A stretch of 12,372 bases of DNA from Hyphomicrobiales bacterium (GCA_016780665.1 JADHLM010000030.1:1-12372); one strand, 5' to 3'. Numbered from the stretch's first letter, positions 1 to 8,005 are shown. Numbers and translations: made by a program. Notes: a model not told the origin generated them from the letters alone.

Positions 1-1089
1 CCTTGTAAAACATGTAATTGTTGCTTGCCCCAGTGGCGTCCCTGGGAACGCACCCGATTGCATATCTATTTGCGCATCTGCTGCGATTATTTTTCCTTTT
101 TTATTCAATCCTAATTTTACATATGTACGACCAGCTGGGCTTGGTCCGCTAGCTCTGAAAACCTCGTTTCGAGACATAACCATCTTTACAGGTCTTCTTG
201 CTATTTTTGATAAAGTTATTGCGAGAGGTTCTAAATAGACATTATTTTTACCACCAAATCCACCTCCCAACTCTGTGGGGATAACCTTGATTTTAGAAAC
301 ATCCATGCTTAACAATTTTGCACATTGAGCCCTGATAGTGAAATGTCCTTGTGTACATGTGTATAATTCAACCTGACCATCTTCCGTGTAGGAAGCAACT
401 GATGCATGAGGTTCAATATACCCTTGATGAACAGGTTTTGTTGCAAATACTCTTTCTAGAATTAAATGCGCATCTTTAAATCCAGAATCAATGTCACCCT
501 TGACAAAAGTTAGCCTTTTGGCAATATTTGAAGGTTTATCTGGAACTGGTTCTTTGGTTGTATCCCCGCCAAGCACTCTGATCTCACCTTGCGTAAACTG
601 ATTTTCATCAAGCAATGGTGCATCTTCATTCATCGCATCTGCAACATCTATTACATGAGGTAATACCTCATATTCGACCTTTATAAGATTTATGGCTTTT
701 TTAGCAATCACTTCAGATGTCGCAGCAACGGCTGCAACAGCATGACCATCGTATAAAACTTTTTCTCTTGCCATAACATTACGAGTTACATCTCTAAAAT
801 TTGCGACCAATTCACCAACAGGGATTACTTGAGATGGCATATCTTCAAAATCTTTGCTCGTAATGACAGCTTTCACTCCTGTAAGGGCTTTTGCTTTGGA
901 AACATCAATTGACTTGATCTTGGCATGTGCGTGGGGACTTCTCAGAACACTACCATAAAGCTGACCTGGTAAGTTAATATCAGCACCATATCTTGCTCGA
1001 CCTGTAACCTTATCAACTCCATCTGGTCTGAGTGGACGTGTCCCAATAGTTTTTAATTTTTTGTCTTCATATGCTACGAAATCTGACAT
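1..1089 (-). CDS. Molybdenum hydroxylase large (molybdopterin-binding) subunit, xanthine dehydrogenase/CoxL family, partial (N-terminal 363 residues)
   Basis: This is the N-terminal 363 codons of a protein that is normally about 750-800 residues; the C-terminal half lies beyond base 1. It should carry the Mo-molybdopterin cytosine dinucleotide cofactor and oxidise a substrate with water as oxygen donor. Visible family marks are KVTGRARYGADI at 27-38 opening the hammerhead domain, the HQGYIEPH segment at 221-228 and the cofactor-binding GGGFGGK loop at 275-281. The ATG at 1087-1089 follows the stop of the [2Fe-2S] gene by one base, with GAGGGGG ending at that stop as ribosome site. The loop that separates CO dehydrogenase (AYXCSFR) from form II/aldehyde-oxidase types (such as AYRGAGR) normally falls about 20 residues past the cut, so the substrate cannot be read. 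The GAFPGTPLG stretch near 347-354 looks more like form II enzymes, from memory only. Family membership is certain; substrate is not. Confidence 0.93.
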   Translation of the reverse strand, partial: MSDFVAYEDKKLKTIGTRPLRPDGVDKVTGRARYGADINLPGQLYGSVLRSPHAHAKIKSIDVSKAKALTGVKAVITSKDFEDMPSQVIPVGELVANFRDVTRNVMAREKVLYDGHAVAAVAATSEVIAKKAINLIKVEYEVLPHVIDVADAMNEDAPLLDENQFTQGEIRVLGGDTTKEPVPDKPSNIAKRLTFVKGDIDSGFKDAHLILERVFATKPVHQGYIEPHASVASYTEDGQVELYTCTQGHFTIRAQCAKLLSMDVSKIKVIPTELGGGFGGKNNVYLEPLAITLSKIARRPVKMVMSRNEVFRASGPSPAGRTYVKLGLNKKGKIIAADAQIDMQSGAFPGTPLGQATITCFTR

Positions 1090-1090
1090 A

Positions 1091-1564
1091 TTACCCCCTC
1101 ATTTCAGTAGCGGCATCCATAACTGCTTCAACAATTTTATGATATCCTGTGCATCTACATAAGTTTCCTGCCAACCAATATCTCACCTCTGTTTCTGTAG
1201 GATTTGGATTTCGCTCAAGCAATGCTTTTGCTGCAATCAAAAAACCCGGTGTGCAGATGCCACATTGTAATGCCGCATGTTCAATAAATTTACGTTGCAA
1301 AATATGTAGGTTACCATCCTCTGACATACCCTCAATAGTATCAATCACCTTACCTTCAGCTTCCACAGCTAGTGTTAAACATGAACAAACCAATCGTCCA
1401 TCGAGCATTACAGAACATGCACCACAATCTCCTGTGCTACATCCTTCTTTTGTACCGGTAAGCCTGAGTTGATTTCTAATTACTGATAAAAGTGTTTCAT
1501 CAGACTCACATAGGAAATCACACTCATCTCCGTTTATAGTCGTTACTACATGTTTTCTAGCCAT
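1091..1564 (-). CDS. Molybdenum hydroxylase small subunit with two [2Fe-2S] clusters (CoxS/XdhA-type)
   Basis: This 157-residue protein passes electrons between the molybdenum subunit and the FAD subunit. The N-terminal plant-ferredoxin-like cluster is bound by Cys42, Cys47, Cys50 and Cys62 (C-x4-C-x2-C-x11-C, containing GCSTGDCGAC). The C-terminal helical domain cluster is bound by Cys101, Cys104, Cys136 and Cys138 (QCGICTPG and LCRCTGY). All eight ligands are present and the length is normal for the family. The ATG at 1562-1564 lies inside the end of the FAD subunit gene, overlapping it by 8 bases, and the stop is one base before the large-subunit start. The three genes are therefore translationally coupled in the order M-S-L, as in cox operons. 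That order is shared by many non-CO-oxidising members, so it does not prove CO oxidation. Confidence 0.95.
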   Translation of the reverse strand: MARKHVVTTINGDECDFLCESDETLLSVIRNQLRLTGTKEGCSTGDCGACSVMLDGRLVCSCLTLAVEAEGKVIDTIEGMSEDGNLHILQRKFIEHAALQCGICTPGFLIAAKALLERNPNPTETEVRYWLAGNLCRCTGYHKIVEAVMDAATEMRG

Positions 1565-2423
1565 GACTTATTCTCTCCAATGCAATGTTTAATGCTCGTT
1601 TTGCAAGTACTCCAATTACCTGTTTTCTAAATTCTACTGTCCCTCTCTTATCATCAATTGGTCTGGCCAAATTCCTTACCTCGCTAACGAATTTCTCAAT
1701 TACTTCCTCATCAACTTTTTTCCCAATTAAGACTTTCGCCGCAGCCTCGGCAACTAACGCTTTTTCAGCAACTGCACCTATCGATACCTTTGCATGCTCT
1801 ATTTGAAATTTATCCCCTAACGAGATATTTACTCCAACACCTGCAACGGCAATATCCATTTCTGTGCGTGGCGTAAACCTTAGATAAGCTCCACTTGAGT
1901 TATTCCTTTTTTTAGGAAACTTTATACCAAGCAAAACTTCATTAGATTTAAGAATATTCTTACCCGGACCTAATATAAAATCCTCAACCAGTATATCTCG
2001 TTTCCCCTTCGAACCTAAAATAATTGCTTTTGCATCGGAAGCTATCATTGCAGGAGTGCTATCAGCGGCAGGCGAGGCATTGCATAAATTTCCTCCCATG
2101 CTAGCTCTGCCTTTTATTTGGATTGACCCTATGAGTTTTACACCATCGATTACACCTGGCCATGTATCAGAAAAAGCTTGATGCTCAATTATAGTCATAC
2201 CAGATACTGCGGCTCCAACATAGAAACCATCAATATCATCCTTAATTTCCATCATTTCACTTATATTTTTAATATCAATGACTGTAGATGGTTCAATAAT
2301 CTGTGATTGCATTTGAACTAGTAGGTCTGTACCACCTGCTAATAGATGTTTTTTTTCTGAGCTATTACTGAGTAAAGATGACAATTCATCAATTGTTGAC
2401 GGAGCATGGAAGTCCATAATCAT
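1557..2423 (-). CDS. Molybdenum hydroxylase FAD-binding medium subunit (CoxM-type)
   Basis: This 288-residue protein is the FAD-binding subunit of the trimeric hydroxylase and hands electrons to the external acceptor. FAD-binding signatures are LLAGGTDLLVQ at 27-37 (the AGGT pyrophosphate loop) and SMGGNLCNASPAADS at 108-122 (the T-I/V-G-G-N type loop). A C-terminal CO dehydrogenase flavoprotein domain runs from about 180 to the end. The length is typical of CoxM-type subunits. It is the first gene of the operon, which reads away from typA across a 190-bp AT-rich gap. Two in-frame starts, at 2421-2423 and 2415-2417, lie downstream of a GTAGGAAA ribosome-site-like stretch; I kept the longer one, but M3 is equally possible. 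The specific substrate is unknown. Confidence 0.94.
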   Translation of the reverse strand: MIMDFHAPSTIDELSSLLSNSSEKKHLLAGGTDLLVQMQSQIIEPSTVIDIKNISEMMEIKDDIDGFYVGAAVSGMTIIEHQAFSDTWPGVIDGVKLIGSIQIKGRASMGGNLCNASPAADSTPAMIASDAKAIILGSKGKRDILVEDFILGPGKNILKSNEVLLGIKFPKKRNNSSGAYLRFTPRTEMDIAVAGVGVNISLGDKFQIEHAKVSIGAVAEKALVAEAAAKVLIGKKVDEEVIEKFVSEVRNLARPIDDKRGTVEFRKQVIGVLAKRALNIALERISHG

Positions 2424-2613
2424 ACCATTTTTATTTCCTACATAATTAATTTAATACGAAAAAAAAATTGTTGCAAAAAATTAATTAATAAATTGATTAA
2501 ACTAAACACAATCGCTAATAATAAATTAAATTTACATCTTATAAATAATACCTTAGTAAGATGGTTAATAAATCCTCTTCAACCTTGAGTTAAATAATTA
2601 GAAACTTCATACA
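2424..2613. other. Divergent intergenic region between the molybdenum hydroxylase operon and typA
   Basis: This 190-bp stretch is strongly AT-rich, with a 9-A run near 2459-2467, and must hold the promoters for both directions. A weak plus-strand candidate is TTGATT at 2493-2498, a 17-nt spacer, and TAATAA at 2516-2521 (only three of six consensus matches in the -10). I see no convincing operator palindrome. A small open frame across 2406-2588 is rich in Asn, Lys, Ile and Leu as expected from AT-rich noise, and I do not call it a gene. Confidence 0.4.
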
Positions 2614-4428
2614 ATGGATCTCAGAAATATAGCAATTATTGCACATGTCGATCATGGTAAAACAACACTCATCGATAAATTATTATCACAGTCGGGAGCT
2701 TTCAGGGAAAATCAGAAGGTTGCGGAAAGAATAATGGACTCTAATGACTTAGAAAAAGAAAGAGGAATAACAATATTAGCAAAGTGTACCTCCGTTGTGT
2801 GGGATGAAGTCCGAATAAATATTATTGATACTCCCGGACATGCTGATTTTGGTGGAGAAGTTGAAAGAATCCTTAGCATGGTTGATAGTGCTATTCTTCT
2901 TGTTGATGCAGCTGAAGGTCCAATGCCGCAGACAAAGTTTGTATTAGCAAAGGCACTCCAAATAGGATTAAGACCTATGGTTGTAATAAACAAAGTTGAT
3001 AAAAATGACTCCCGAGCTGATGAGGTCGTAAATGAAATTTTCGATCTGTTTGCTGTATTAGATGCTGACGAGCATCAACTTGATTTTCCAATCTTATATG
3101 GTTCGGGAAGAGATGGCTGGGTAACAAATGATTTAAAAATTAAAAATGATAATTTAAACCCATTATTTGATTTGATAATCAAACATACCCCTCCACCAAA
3201 GGTTGAGGATGGGGAATTTAAAATGCTTGGGACAATTTTAGGTAACGATCCTTATTTAGGTAGATTAATTACAGGAAAAGTTTTTTCTGGAGAAGTAACT
3301 ACAAACCAGCAAATAAAAGTATTAAGCCATGATGGGAATTTAATTGAGACTGGTAGGATTACAAAAATTTTAGCATTTAGGGGTACTGAAAGAGCTGGAA
3401 TTGAAAAAGGAACATCAGGGGATATCATCTCGATTGCGGGATTAACAAAAGGAACGGTTGCAGATACATTTTGTGCGCTTGAAAATAACATGGTTTTACA
3501 TGCGCAACCAATTGATCCACCAACTGTACAAATGGCATTTAGCGTAAATGATAGTCCATTAGCTGGGACAGAGGGAGATAAGGTAACCGGTAGAATGATC
3601 GGAGATAGATTAATGAAAGAAGGGGAAGGAAATATTACTCTTCAAATCCAAAAATCACAAAATGATAGTGGTTATCTCGTCTCAGGAAGAGGAGAATTGC
3701 AATTATCAGTCCTTATCGAAACTATGAGAAGAGAGGGCTATGAATTGAGTGTTTCAAAGCCACAAGTATTGATGAAGAATGATGATAACGGCAAGTTATT
3801 AGAACCTATAGAAGAAGTCATTATTGATGTTGATGACGAATACACTGGTCAAGTTGTGCAGGATCTCAATATAAGAAAAGGAGTTATGCTAGAGATGAAA
3901 CCATTTGGCATAGGAAGATCTAGATTGATTTTTGAAGCACCCACAAGAGGATTAATTGGTTATCAATCTGAACTAATGACTGCTACAAGTGGAACCGCAG
4001 TTATTAATCGATTATTTTCTCGCTATGAAAATCACAAAGGTGAAATCAAAGGCAGAACAAATGGCGTATTGATTTCAAATGGACAAGGAACATCCGTAGC
4101 TTTCGCATTATTTAATCTTGAGGAACGTGGGCAAATGATTATTGGTTCAGGTATCCCTGTATATCAAGGAATGATAATAGGTATACATTCGAGACCAAAT
4201 GATCTTGAAGTTAATGTACTTAAAGGTAAGAAATTAACAAATATTAGAACACACGCAAAAGATGAAGCAGTAAAACTTACAACTCCTCTGGATATGAATT
4301 TAGAAAGAGCAATTGCATGGATTTCTGATGATGAATTAATTGAGGTAACCCCAAAATCAATTAGGATACGTAAGAAATTTCTAGATCCAAACATCAGAAA
4401 GAAAAGATCAAGAGAAAATATTCAGTAG
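2614..4428 (+). CDS. typA: Ribosome-associated translational GTPase TypA/BipA
   Basis: This 604-residue protein is a full-length member of the EF-G-like GTPase family. TypA binds the 70S ribosome and supports 50S assembly and growth under cold or other stress. The G-domain motifs are all present: G1 AHVDHGKTT from residue 10, G2 RGITI at 50-54, G3 DTPGH at 72-76 and G4 NKVD at 126-129. EF-Tu-like domain II, EF-G-like domains and the TypA-specific C-terminal domain follow, including the characteristic TRGLIGYQSE stretch and the RAIAWISDDE and TPKSIRIRK segments near the end. The N-terminal half closely resembles alphaproteobacterial TypA. No clear Shine-Dalgarno precedes the ATG. It appears to be transcribed alone, divergent from the molybdenum hydroxylase operon. 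Its nearness to a cold-shock gene about 4 kb away is probably coincidental. Confidence 0.99.
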   Translation: MDLRNIAIIAHVDHGKTTLIDKLLSQSGAFRENQKVAERIMDSNDLEKERGITILAKCTSVVWDEVRINIIDTPGHADFGGEVERILSMVDSAILLVDAAEGPMPQTKFVLAKALQIGLRPMVVINKVDKNDSRADEVVNEIFDLFAVLDADEHQLDFPILYGSGRDGWVTNDLKIKNDNLNPLFDLIIKHTPPPKVEDGEFKMLGTILGNDPYLGRLITGKVFSGEVTTNQQIKVLSHDGNLIETGRITKILAFRGTERAGIEKGTSGDIISIAGLTKGTVADTFCALENNMVLHAQPIDPPTVQMAFSVNDSPLAGTEGDKVTGRMIGDRLMKEGEGNITLQIQKSQNDSGYLVSGRGELQLSVLIETMRREGYELSVSKPQVLMKNDDNGKLLEPIEEVIIDVDDEYTGQVVQDLNIRKGVMLEMKPFGIGRSRLIFEAPTRGLIGYQSELMTATSGTAVINRLFSRYENHKGEIKGRTNGVLISNGQGTSVAFALFNLEERGQMIIGSGIPVYQGMIIGIHSRPNDLEVNVLKGKKLTNIRTHAKDEAVKLTTPLDMNLERAIAWISDDELIEVTPKSIRIRKKFLDPNIRKKRSRENIQ

Positions 4429-4669
4429 TAATATTTTGATTTGAAAATTGATAGTAAAATCCTTATGAAGCATAAGAAAATCAGAGTTTAATCACTTCTT
4501 TTGCCTACTTTTTGTATTCAATTTATTGGATTTTATGAAATATTTTGGACTACCATCAATAAAGAACTTTCTTATACAATGCAGGTGTTTATTTATCATT
4601 TTTCCTAGTAATTCAGTTCAGGTTCATGGTACAATTATTTATTATTAATCTAACATAGAGGTATAAATT
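4429..4669. other. Intergenic region after typA, before the small membrane protein
   Basis: This 241-bp AT-rich stretch contains no gene that I can support. A small perfect hairpin, CTTATG-AAG-CATAAG, sits at 4462-4476 but has no following T-run, so it is not a standard terminator. TACAAT hexamers at 4575-4580 and 4630-4635 are possible -10 elements for the downstream gene, but neither has a good -35 at the right spacing. The clearest signal is the ribosome site GAGGT at 4658-4662, seven bases before the ATG at 4670. Confidence 0.35.
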
Positions 4670-4876
4670 ATGATCAATAAAAATTTATTAATTGGTTTGG
4701 TTTGTGGCTTCACACTTGGAGCAATTGTACCAGTTTATAGTTATTTTAACCCCATCGCTGTAGAAACCGAAGGTTTTAATGATATCTGTGAAGTGGAAAT
4801 GATTGAAGGTGTTTCTGAAGTCACTGATGCCATCGAAAAGGAAAACAGTATTTATAAATTTATAAGAGTTTTATAA
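4670..4876 (+). CDS. Small hypothetical protein with one N-terminal membrane segment
   Basis: I do not recognise this 68-residue protein. After a short MINKN start there is a single hydrophobic stretch at about 6-26 (LLIGLVCGFTLGAIVPVYSYF), which could be a membrane anchor or an uncleaved signal. An acidic region rich in Glu and Asp follows (about 30-58), then a short hydrophobic and basic tail. With positive charge only at the front, the acidic part would be expected on the periplasmic side. The coding call rests on a good GAGGT ribosome site with 7-nt spacing, a plausible anchor topology and an OYE gene only 18 nt after its stop, which suggests cotranscription. Two cysteines (12 and 40) have no motif around them. 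Function unknown. Confidence 0.72.
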   Translation: MINKNLLIGLVCGFTLGAIVPVYSYFNPIAVETEGFNDICEVEMIEGVSEVTDAIEKENSIYKFIRVL

Positions 4877-4894
4877 ATAAGAAAAAATAGTCAA

Positions 4895-6028
4895 ATGTCA
4901 GGTGTACCACTATTTAATTCAATAGATATTAAATCAATCAGCTTTAAAAATAGAGTTATAATGTCACCTATGTGTCAATATTCGGCTGAAAATGGGCACC
5001 TGACAAACTGGCACAAACAACATTACTCACGTTTTGCTCAATCTGGGCTTGGTGGTGCTTTTATGGAGGCCACTGCTGTATCCCCTGAAGGAAGAATTAC
5101 TCATGGTTGCACGGGGATCTGGGATGATAAATTTATACCGGATTTATCTGAAATAGTTAAAATATTTAAAAAATATAATGTAAACATAGGAATTCAAATA
5201 GGCCATGCTGGGAGAAAAGCGAGCTGTGATAGACCGATTGATGGCGCAAAGCCACTCACATCTCAGTCAATAGAAAAACCATGGGAAATAATAGCTCCAT
5301 CATCTATTCCGATGAGCCTTGACTCTCCTGAGCCACGTGAAGCTACTCAAGATGATATTCACAAAATAATTAATGACTTCACTTTAGCCGCTGAAAGGGC
5401 CAATAAAGCTGGATTTGATATGATTGAAATTCACGGCGCTCATGGTTACCTACTTCATACATTTTTATCCCCAATATCTAATAAAAGAACTGATAATTAT
5501 GGTGGTAATTTCGAAAATAGAGTGAGGATAATTAAGGAAGTTATTAATTCTATTAATCAAGTGTGGCCAAAAAACAAACCTTTTTTCTATAGAATTTCCT
5601 CAATTGATGGACTAGATGCTGGTACGACCTGGAATGAAATACTAGAGCTTGTGAATATACTAAAATCCCTAGGTGTTGATGTAATAGATTGTTCATCAGG
5701 GGGGCTTAGTGGTACTTCTGCTATATCAAAAGCAAAGATCACTCCAGGTTTTCAGGTGAATTATGCAAAAAACATCAGAGAACATTGTAACATAAGCACA
5801 ATGGCTGTTGGCGCAATAATCGGTTATGAACAAGCAAATAATATAATCGGTCATAATTGTGCAGATTTTGTTGCTCTTGGCAGAGAACTTATGTCAAATA
5901 CTCAATGGGTTTATCATGCTGCCAAGCATTTTAAGCTAAATAATTCAAAAGATTTTATTGATCCTAAATATGCTTTTTATCTTCGGAGAAGAGATGAACA
6001 GCTTGATCTTGAGCATATGCCGAAGTAA
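4895..6028 (+). CDS. Old Yellow Enzyme family FMN-dependent NAD(P)H:flavin oxidoreductase (YqjM/thermophilic-like class)
   Basis: This 377-residue TIM-barrel flavoenzyme should reduce activated C=C bonds of enones or related compounds with NAD(P)H; the natural substrate is not predictable. Class marks of YqjM-type enzymes are visible: SPMCQYS at 24-30 with Cys27, matching the redox-tuning cysteine near FMN, and IQIGHAGRK at 100-108 with the conserved Gln and His. The substrate-anion His pair is His180/His183 in IHGAHGYLLHTFLSP, followed by the NYGG turn at 201-204. FMN-phosphate-binding segments AVGAI and ALGRELM lie near 304-333. The length is normal. The start is preceded only by a weak AAGAAA site, so translation may depend on the small gene upstream. 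Its 3' end converges on the hydratase gene with a 6-nt gap. Confidence 0.96.
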   Translation: MSGVPLFNSIDIKSISFKNRVIMSPMCQYSAENGHLTNWHKQHYSRFAQSGLGGAFMEATAVSPEGRITHGCTGIWDDKFIPDLSEIVKIFKKYNVNIGIQIGHAGRKASCDRPIDGAKPLTSQSIEKPWEIIAPSSIPMSLDSPEPREATQDDIHKIINDFTLAAERANKAGFDMIEIHGAHGYLLHTFLSPISNKRTDNYGGNFENRVRIIKEVINSINQVWPKNKPFFYRISSIDGLDAGTTWNEILELVNILKSLGVDVIDCSSGGLSGTSAISKAKITPGFQVNYAKNIREHCNISTMAVGAIIGYEQANNIIGHNCADFVALGRELMSNTQWVYHAAKHFKLNNSKDFIDPKYAFYLRRRDEQLDLEHMPK

Positions 6029-6047
6029 TTTAGGCTAGTTCCTAAAT
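6028..6047. terminator. Candidate shared hairpin terminator between convergent OYE and hydratase genes
   Basis: A perfect 7-bp inverted repeat, ATTTAGG / CCTAAAT (6028-6034 and 6041-6047), encloses a 6-nt loop. It begins at the last base of the OYE stop codon and spans the stop codon of the hydratase gene on the other strand, so it lies exactly where both transcripts end. The stem is AT-rich and neither side has a strong T-run, so intrinsic termination would be weak. It may instead protect 3' ends. Confidence 0.4.
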
Positions 6048-6712
6048 CTCATACAAATATCTTGCCCAAACATAGAAACATGAAAACTTTCCCCATTAAC
6101 AGGGTGTGGTGGAAATACTGAGCCAAGTAATATTACATCACCCTTCTTAATACCTCTTCCTATTTGGTTTGCAACCTTATTACATTCATCAAAATTATCT
6201 TCAAGTGTCCCAATGATCGCTTCTATATTATCAAATGGATCCCACTTTTTAGTTCCCATTGAGGTTAACAATTCTTCCTTATCCATAGCTTCAATCCAAC
6301 CAGTACTATTATCCTTTCCTAATATCCATCCCCGCTGGTAGATATTTTCAGATAGAACAAATGTTGGATTAATTGGTGGACTATGGAAGTCAACAAACTC
6401 TATTCCGGGTACAAAACTTGAAACTGAATTTTTTATTTGATTTAGAGATGCACCACTATCTATGTCATGACTGATGTGGGCAGCCAATTCTGCTTCAACT
6501 CTTGGTTCATTATAATTTTTTAGAACAATCTCAGCACCTGACTTAATTTGGCCCGAATCAAATAAAGCTCCAACAAGAGGTCTGGTTATTCCAAGCGCTT
6601 TCATTCCAGCAGGAGATCCAAAACCTAATTTCCATCCAACTTGTTTGTGACCAAGTTTGATTTCTTTCTCAATTGCAGTGCTTAATGCATCTAATTGTTC
6701 TTGATTAACCAT
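6035..6712 (-). CDS. Fumarylacetoacetase-fold hydratase, 2-keto-4-pentenoate hydratase (MhpD) family
   Basis: The 225-residue product resembles 2-keto-4-pentenoate or 2-oxohept-3-enedioate hydratases, which add water to 2-hydroxydienoic acids in aromatic meta-cleavage pathways. Visible marks are GWKLG at 26-30, the metal-binding E-x-E of EPRVEAELA (Glu73, Glu75), PGIEFVD with Glu105, and the C-terminal KKGDVILLGS segment. At 225 residues it is shorter than the usual 260 or so, mostly at the N terminus. I chose the ATG at 6710-6712, which overlaps the cupin gene by 8 bases (ATGGTTAA); a longer in-frame start at 6730 would give 231 residues and a 26-base overlap. Its neighbours are a cupin and a 3-hydroxyacid dehydrogenase, not ring-cleavage enzymes, so the reaction could be a hydratase or decarboxylase step in another pathway. 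Confidence 0.88.
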   Translation of the reverse strand: MVNQEQLDALSTAIEKEIKLGHKQVGWKLGFGSPAGMKALGITRPLVGALFDSGQIKSGAEIVLKNYNEPRVEAELAAHISHDIDSGASLNQIKNSVSSFVPGIEFVDFHSPPINPTFVLSENIYQRGWILGKDNSTGWIEAMDKEELLTSMGTKKWDPFDNIEAIIGTLEDNFDECNKVANQIGRGIKKGDVILLGSVFPPHPVNGESFHVSMFGQDICMRFRN

Positions 6713-7118
6713 GATTGGGATGAACCTCATATCCTGCGTCTTCTAGAGAGCCTTTCCCTATCCAACCCCATACAAGTATAACGTCTTCTTCACTTGTATT
6801 TTTAAAACCATGCCATTGATTACGCGGTGTAAACACTACATCACCCTTTTTACTTATTTTTTCACCACCCTCATTCTCATACATAACCCCTTGTCCAGAT
6901 ATAACAATCCAAAACTCATCAACGTGAAAATGCCGATGCCTATCGTGCATAGCTCCCGGTGGCAAAACTGTCCATCCTAATAAAAAATCTTGAGAACCAT
7001 TTGAAGCCTTATCAATTAGAAACTGAACCTGCATATCAACCCAGCCATCTTCTTCTTTTAGTCCTCCAACTTTCGGAACATCACTAATATTTATCATAAA
7101 CTGATCTTTTATCATCAT
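6705..7118 (-). CDS. Single-domain cupin protein
   Basis: This 137-residue protein has both conserved cupin motifs in full. Motif 1 fits G-x5-H-x-H-x4-E-x6-G with Gly55, His61, His63, Glu68 and Gly75. Motif 2 fits G-x5-P-x4-H-x3-N with Gly92, Pro98, His103 and Asn107. His61, His63, Glu68 and His103 should therefore bind one metal ion. Such small cupins may be dioxygenases, isomerases, decarboxylases or sugar/acid binders, and the sequence does not say which. Its start overlaps the stop of the upstream dehydrogenase in an ATGA junction, and its end overlaps the hydratase start by 8 bases. It is therefore the middle gene of a coupled three-gene operon and probably acts on a compound shared with the other two enzymes. 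Confidence 0.9.
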   Translation of the reverse strand: MMIKDQFMINISDVPKVGGLKEEDGWVDMQVQFLIDKASNGSQDFLLGWTVLPPGAMHDRHRHFHVDEFWIVISGQGVMYENEGGEKISKKGDVVFTPRNQWHGFKNTSEEDVILVWGWIGKGSLEDAGYEVHPNHG

Positions 7119-7999
7119 TCACCACCATTCATTTTTTTGTAGGCTCTATGTGCAACAACAAAATCATGATGCCCTAAGCCCATTCCTCTGCTTGCATTCA
7201 TCATATCATTTGCGGCTGCGGCAAGAGGTGCTGGCGAGGCAAGCAATCTGGATTGTTCTAGAACAAGAGTCATATCTTTTTGCTGTAATGCAACATCAGC
7301 AAGTGGTTTCTCAGGCATTTTACCATCTAATATAAATGGACCCCTATAAGATAAAACTGGGGAAGTAGCAACAGAATTAAGTATTGCATCAACAACAACT
7401 TGCCTATCAACACCACCCTTTTCGGCCATCGCAACAGCTTCACCAAATGCAATCACCTCTACCATTAATAGAAGATTGATTGATAGTTTTGTCTGTACTG
7501 CAAGGCCGTTTGATCCGATATATGAAACTTTGGGTCCTATTGCGAGCAGTGTGTCATATACTTTTTCATAGCACTCTTTTTTACCTGCTACCATAATTGA
7601 TGCTGACCCTTGAAGAACCGTCACAGGACTTCCAGAGAGTGGCGCATCCATCATTTGAAGTCCTCTCTTATCAAACTCTTCTGAAACGAAACGACTAACT
7701 TCTGGTGAAATTGTACTCATATCGAGATATATTGCCTCCTTATTAAGAGAGGTAATTATCCCATTTTCACCTAAAGAAACATCCTTTACTGCATTGCCAT
7801 CAGTGACAATAGATAACACAATATCTGCATTTTTCGCTGCTTCGGCAGGCGTGCTTGCTATCATCATACCTGCATCTTCAAGACTTTTTGATTTACCCGG
7901 TGATCTGTTCCATCCCGTTACCGTATGTCCAGCTTCAAGTAATCTTGGAACAATAACTTGTCCCATATCACCCAAGCCAATAAAACCAATTTTAGACAA
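7115..7999 (-). CDS. NAD(P)-dependent 3-hydroxyisobutyrate dehydrogenase / beta-hydroxyacid dehydrogenase family protein
   Basis: This 294-residue enzyme oxidises a beta-hydroxyacid to its semialdehyde or does the reverse; relatives act on 3-hydroxyisobutyrate, tartronate semialdehyde or succinic semialdehyde. The N-terminal Rossmann domain opens with FIGLGDMG at 6-13. Asn31-Arg32 after the second strand is a pattern usual for NADP preference. The substrate-binding segment DAPLSGSP lies at 118-125 and the catalytic lysine is Lys171 in QTKLSINL. The helical C-terminal domain is complete. The start is TTG (7997-7999), chosen because AGGAG stands six bases upstream and the family N terminus follows directly. 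It is the first gene of the operon with the cupin and hydratase. The exact substrate is unresolved. Confidence 0.94.
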   Translation of the reverse strand: MSKIGFIGLGDMGQVIVPRLLEAGHTVTGWNRSPGKSKSLEDAGMMIASTPAEAAKNADIVLSIVTDGNAVKDVSLGENGIITSLNKEAIYLDMSTISPEVSRFVSEEFDKRGLQMMDAPLSGSPVTVLQGSASIMVAGKKECYEKVYDTLLAIGPKVSYIGSNGLAVQTKLSINLLLMVEVIAFGEAVAMAEKGGVDRQVVVDAILNSVATSPVLSYRGPFILDGKMPEKPLADVALQQKDMTLVLEQSRLLASPAPLAAAANDMMNASRGMGLGHHDFVVAHRAYKKMNGGE

Positions 8000-8005
8000 T
8001 TGCTT

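Noticed and set aside
1149..1472. 107-residue plus-strand open frame inside the [2Fe-2S] subunit gene
   Set aside because: It is the antisense of a certain gene with all eight cluster cysteines; no independent signal.
2406..2588. 60-residue plus-strand open frame before typA
   Set aside because: Composition is Asn/Lys/Ile/Leu as expected from AT-rich noise, it overlaps the start of the opposite gene, and it has no ribosome site or motif.
4462..4476. CTTATG-AAG-CATAAG hairpin as typA terminator
   Set aside because: Low GC, a 3-nt loop and no T-run after it; not enough to call a terminator.
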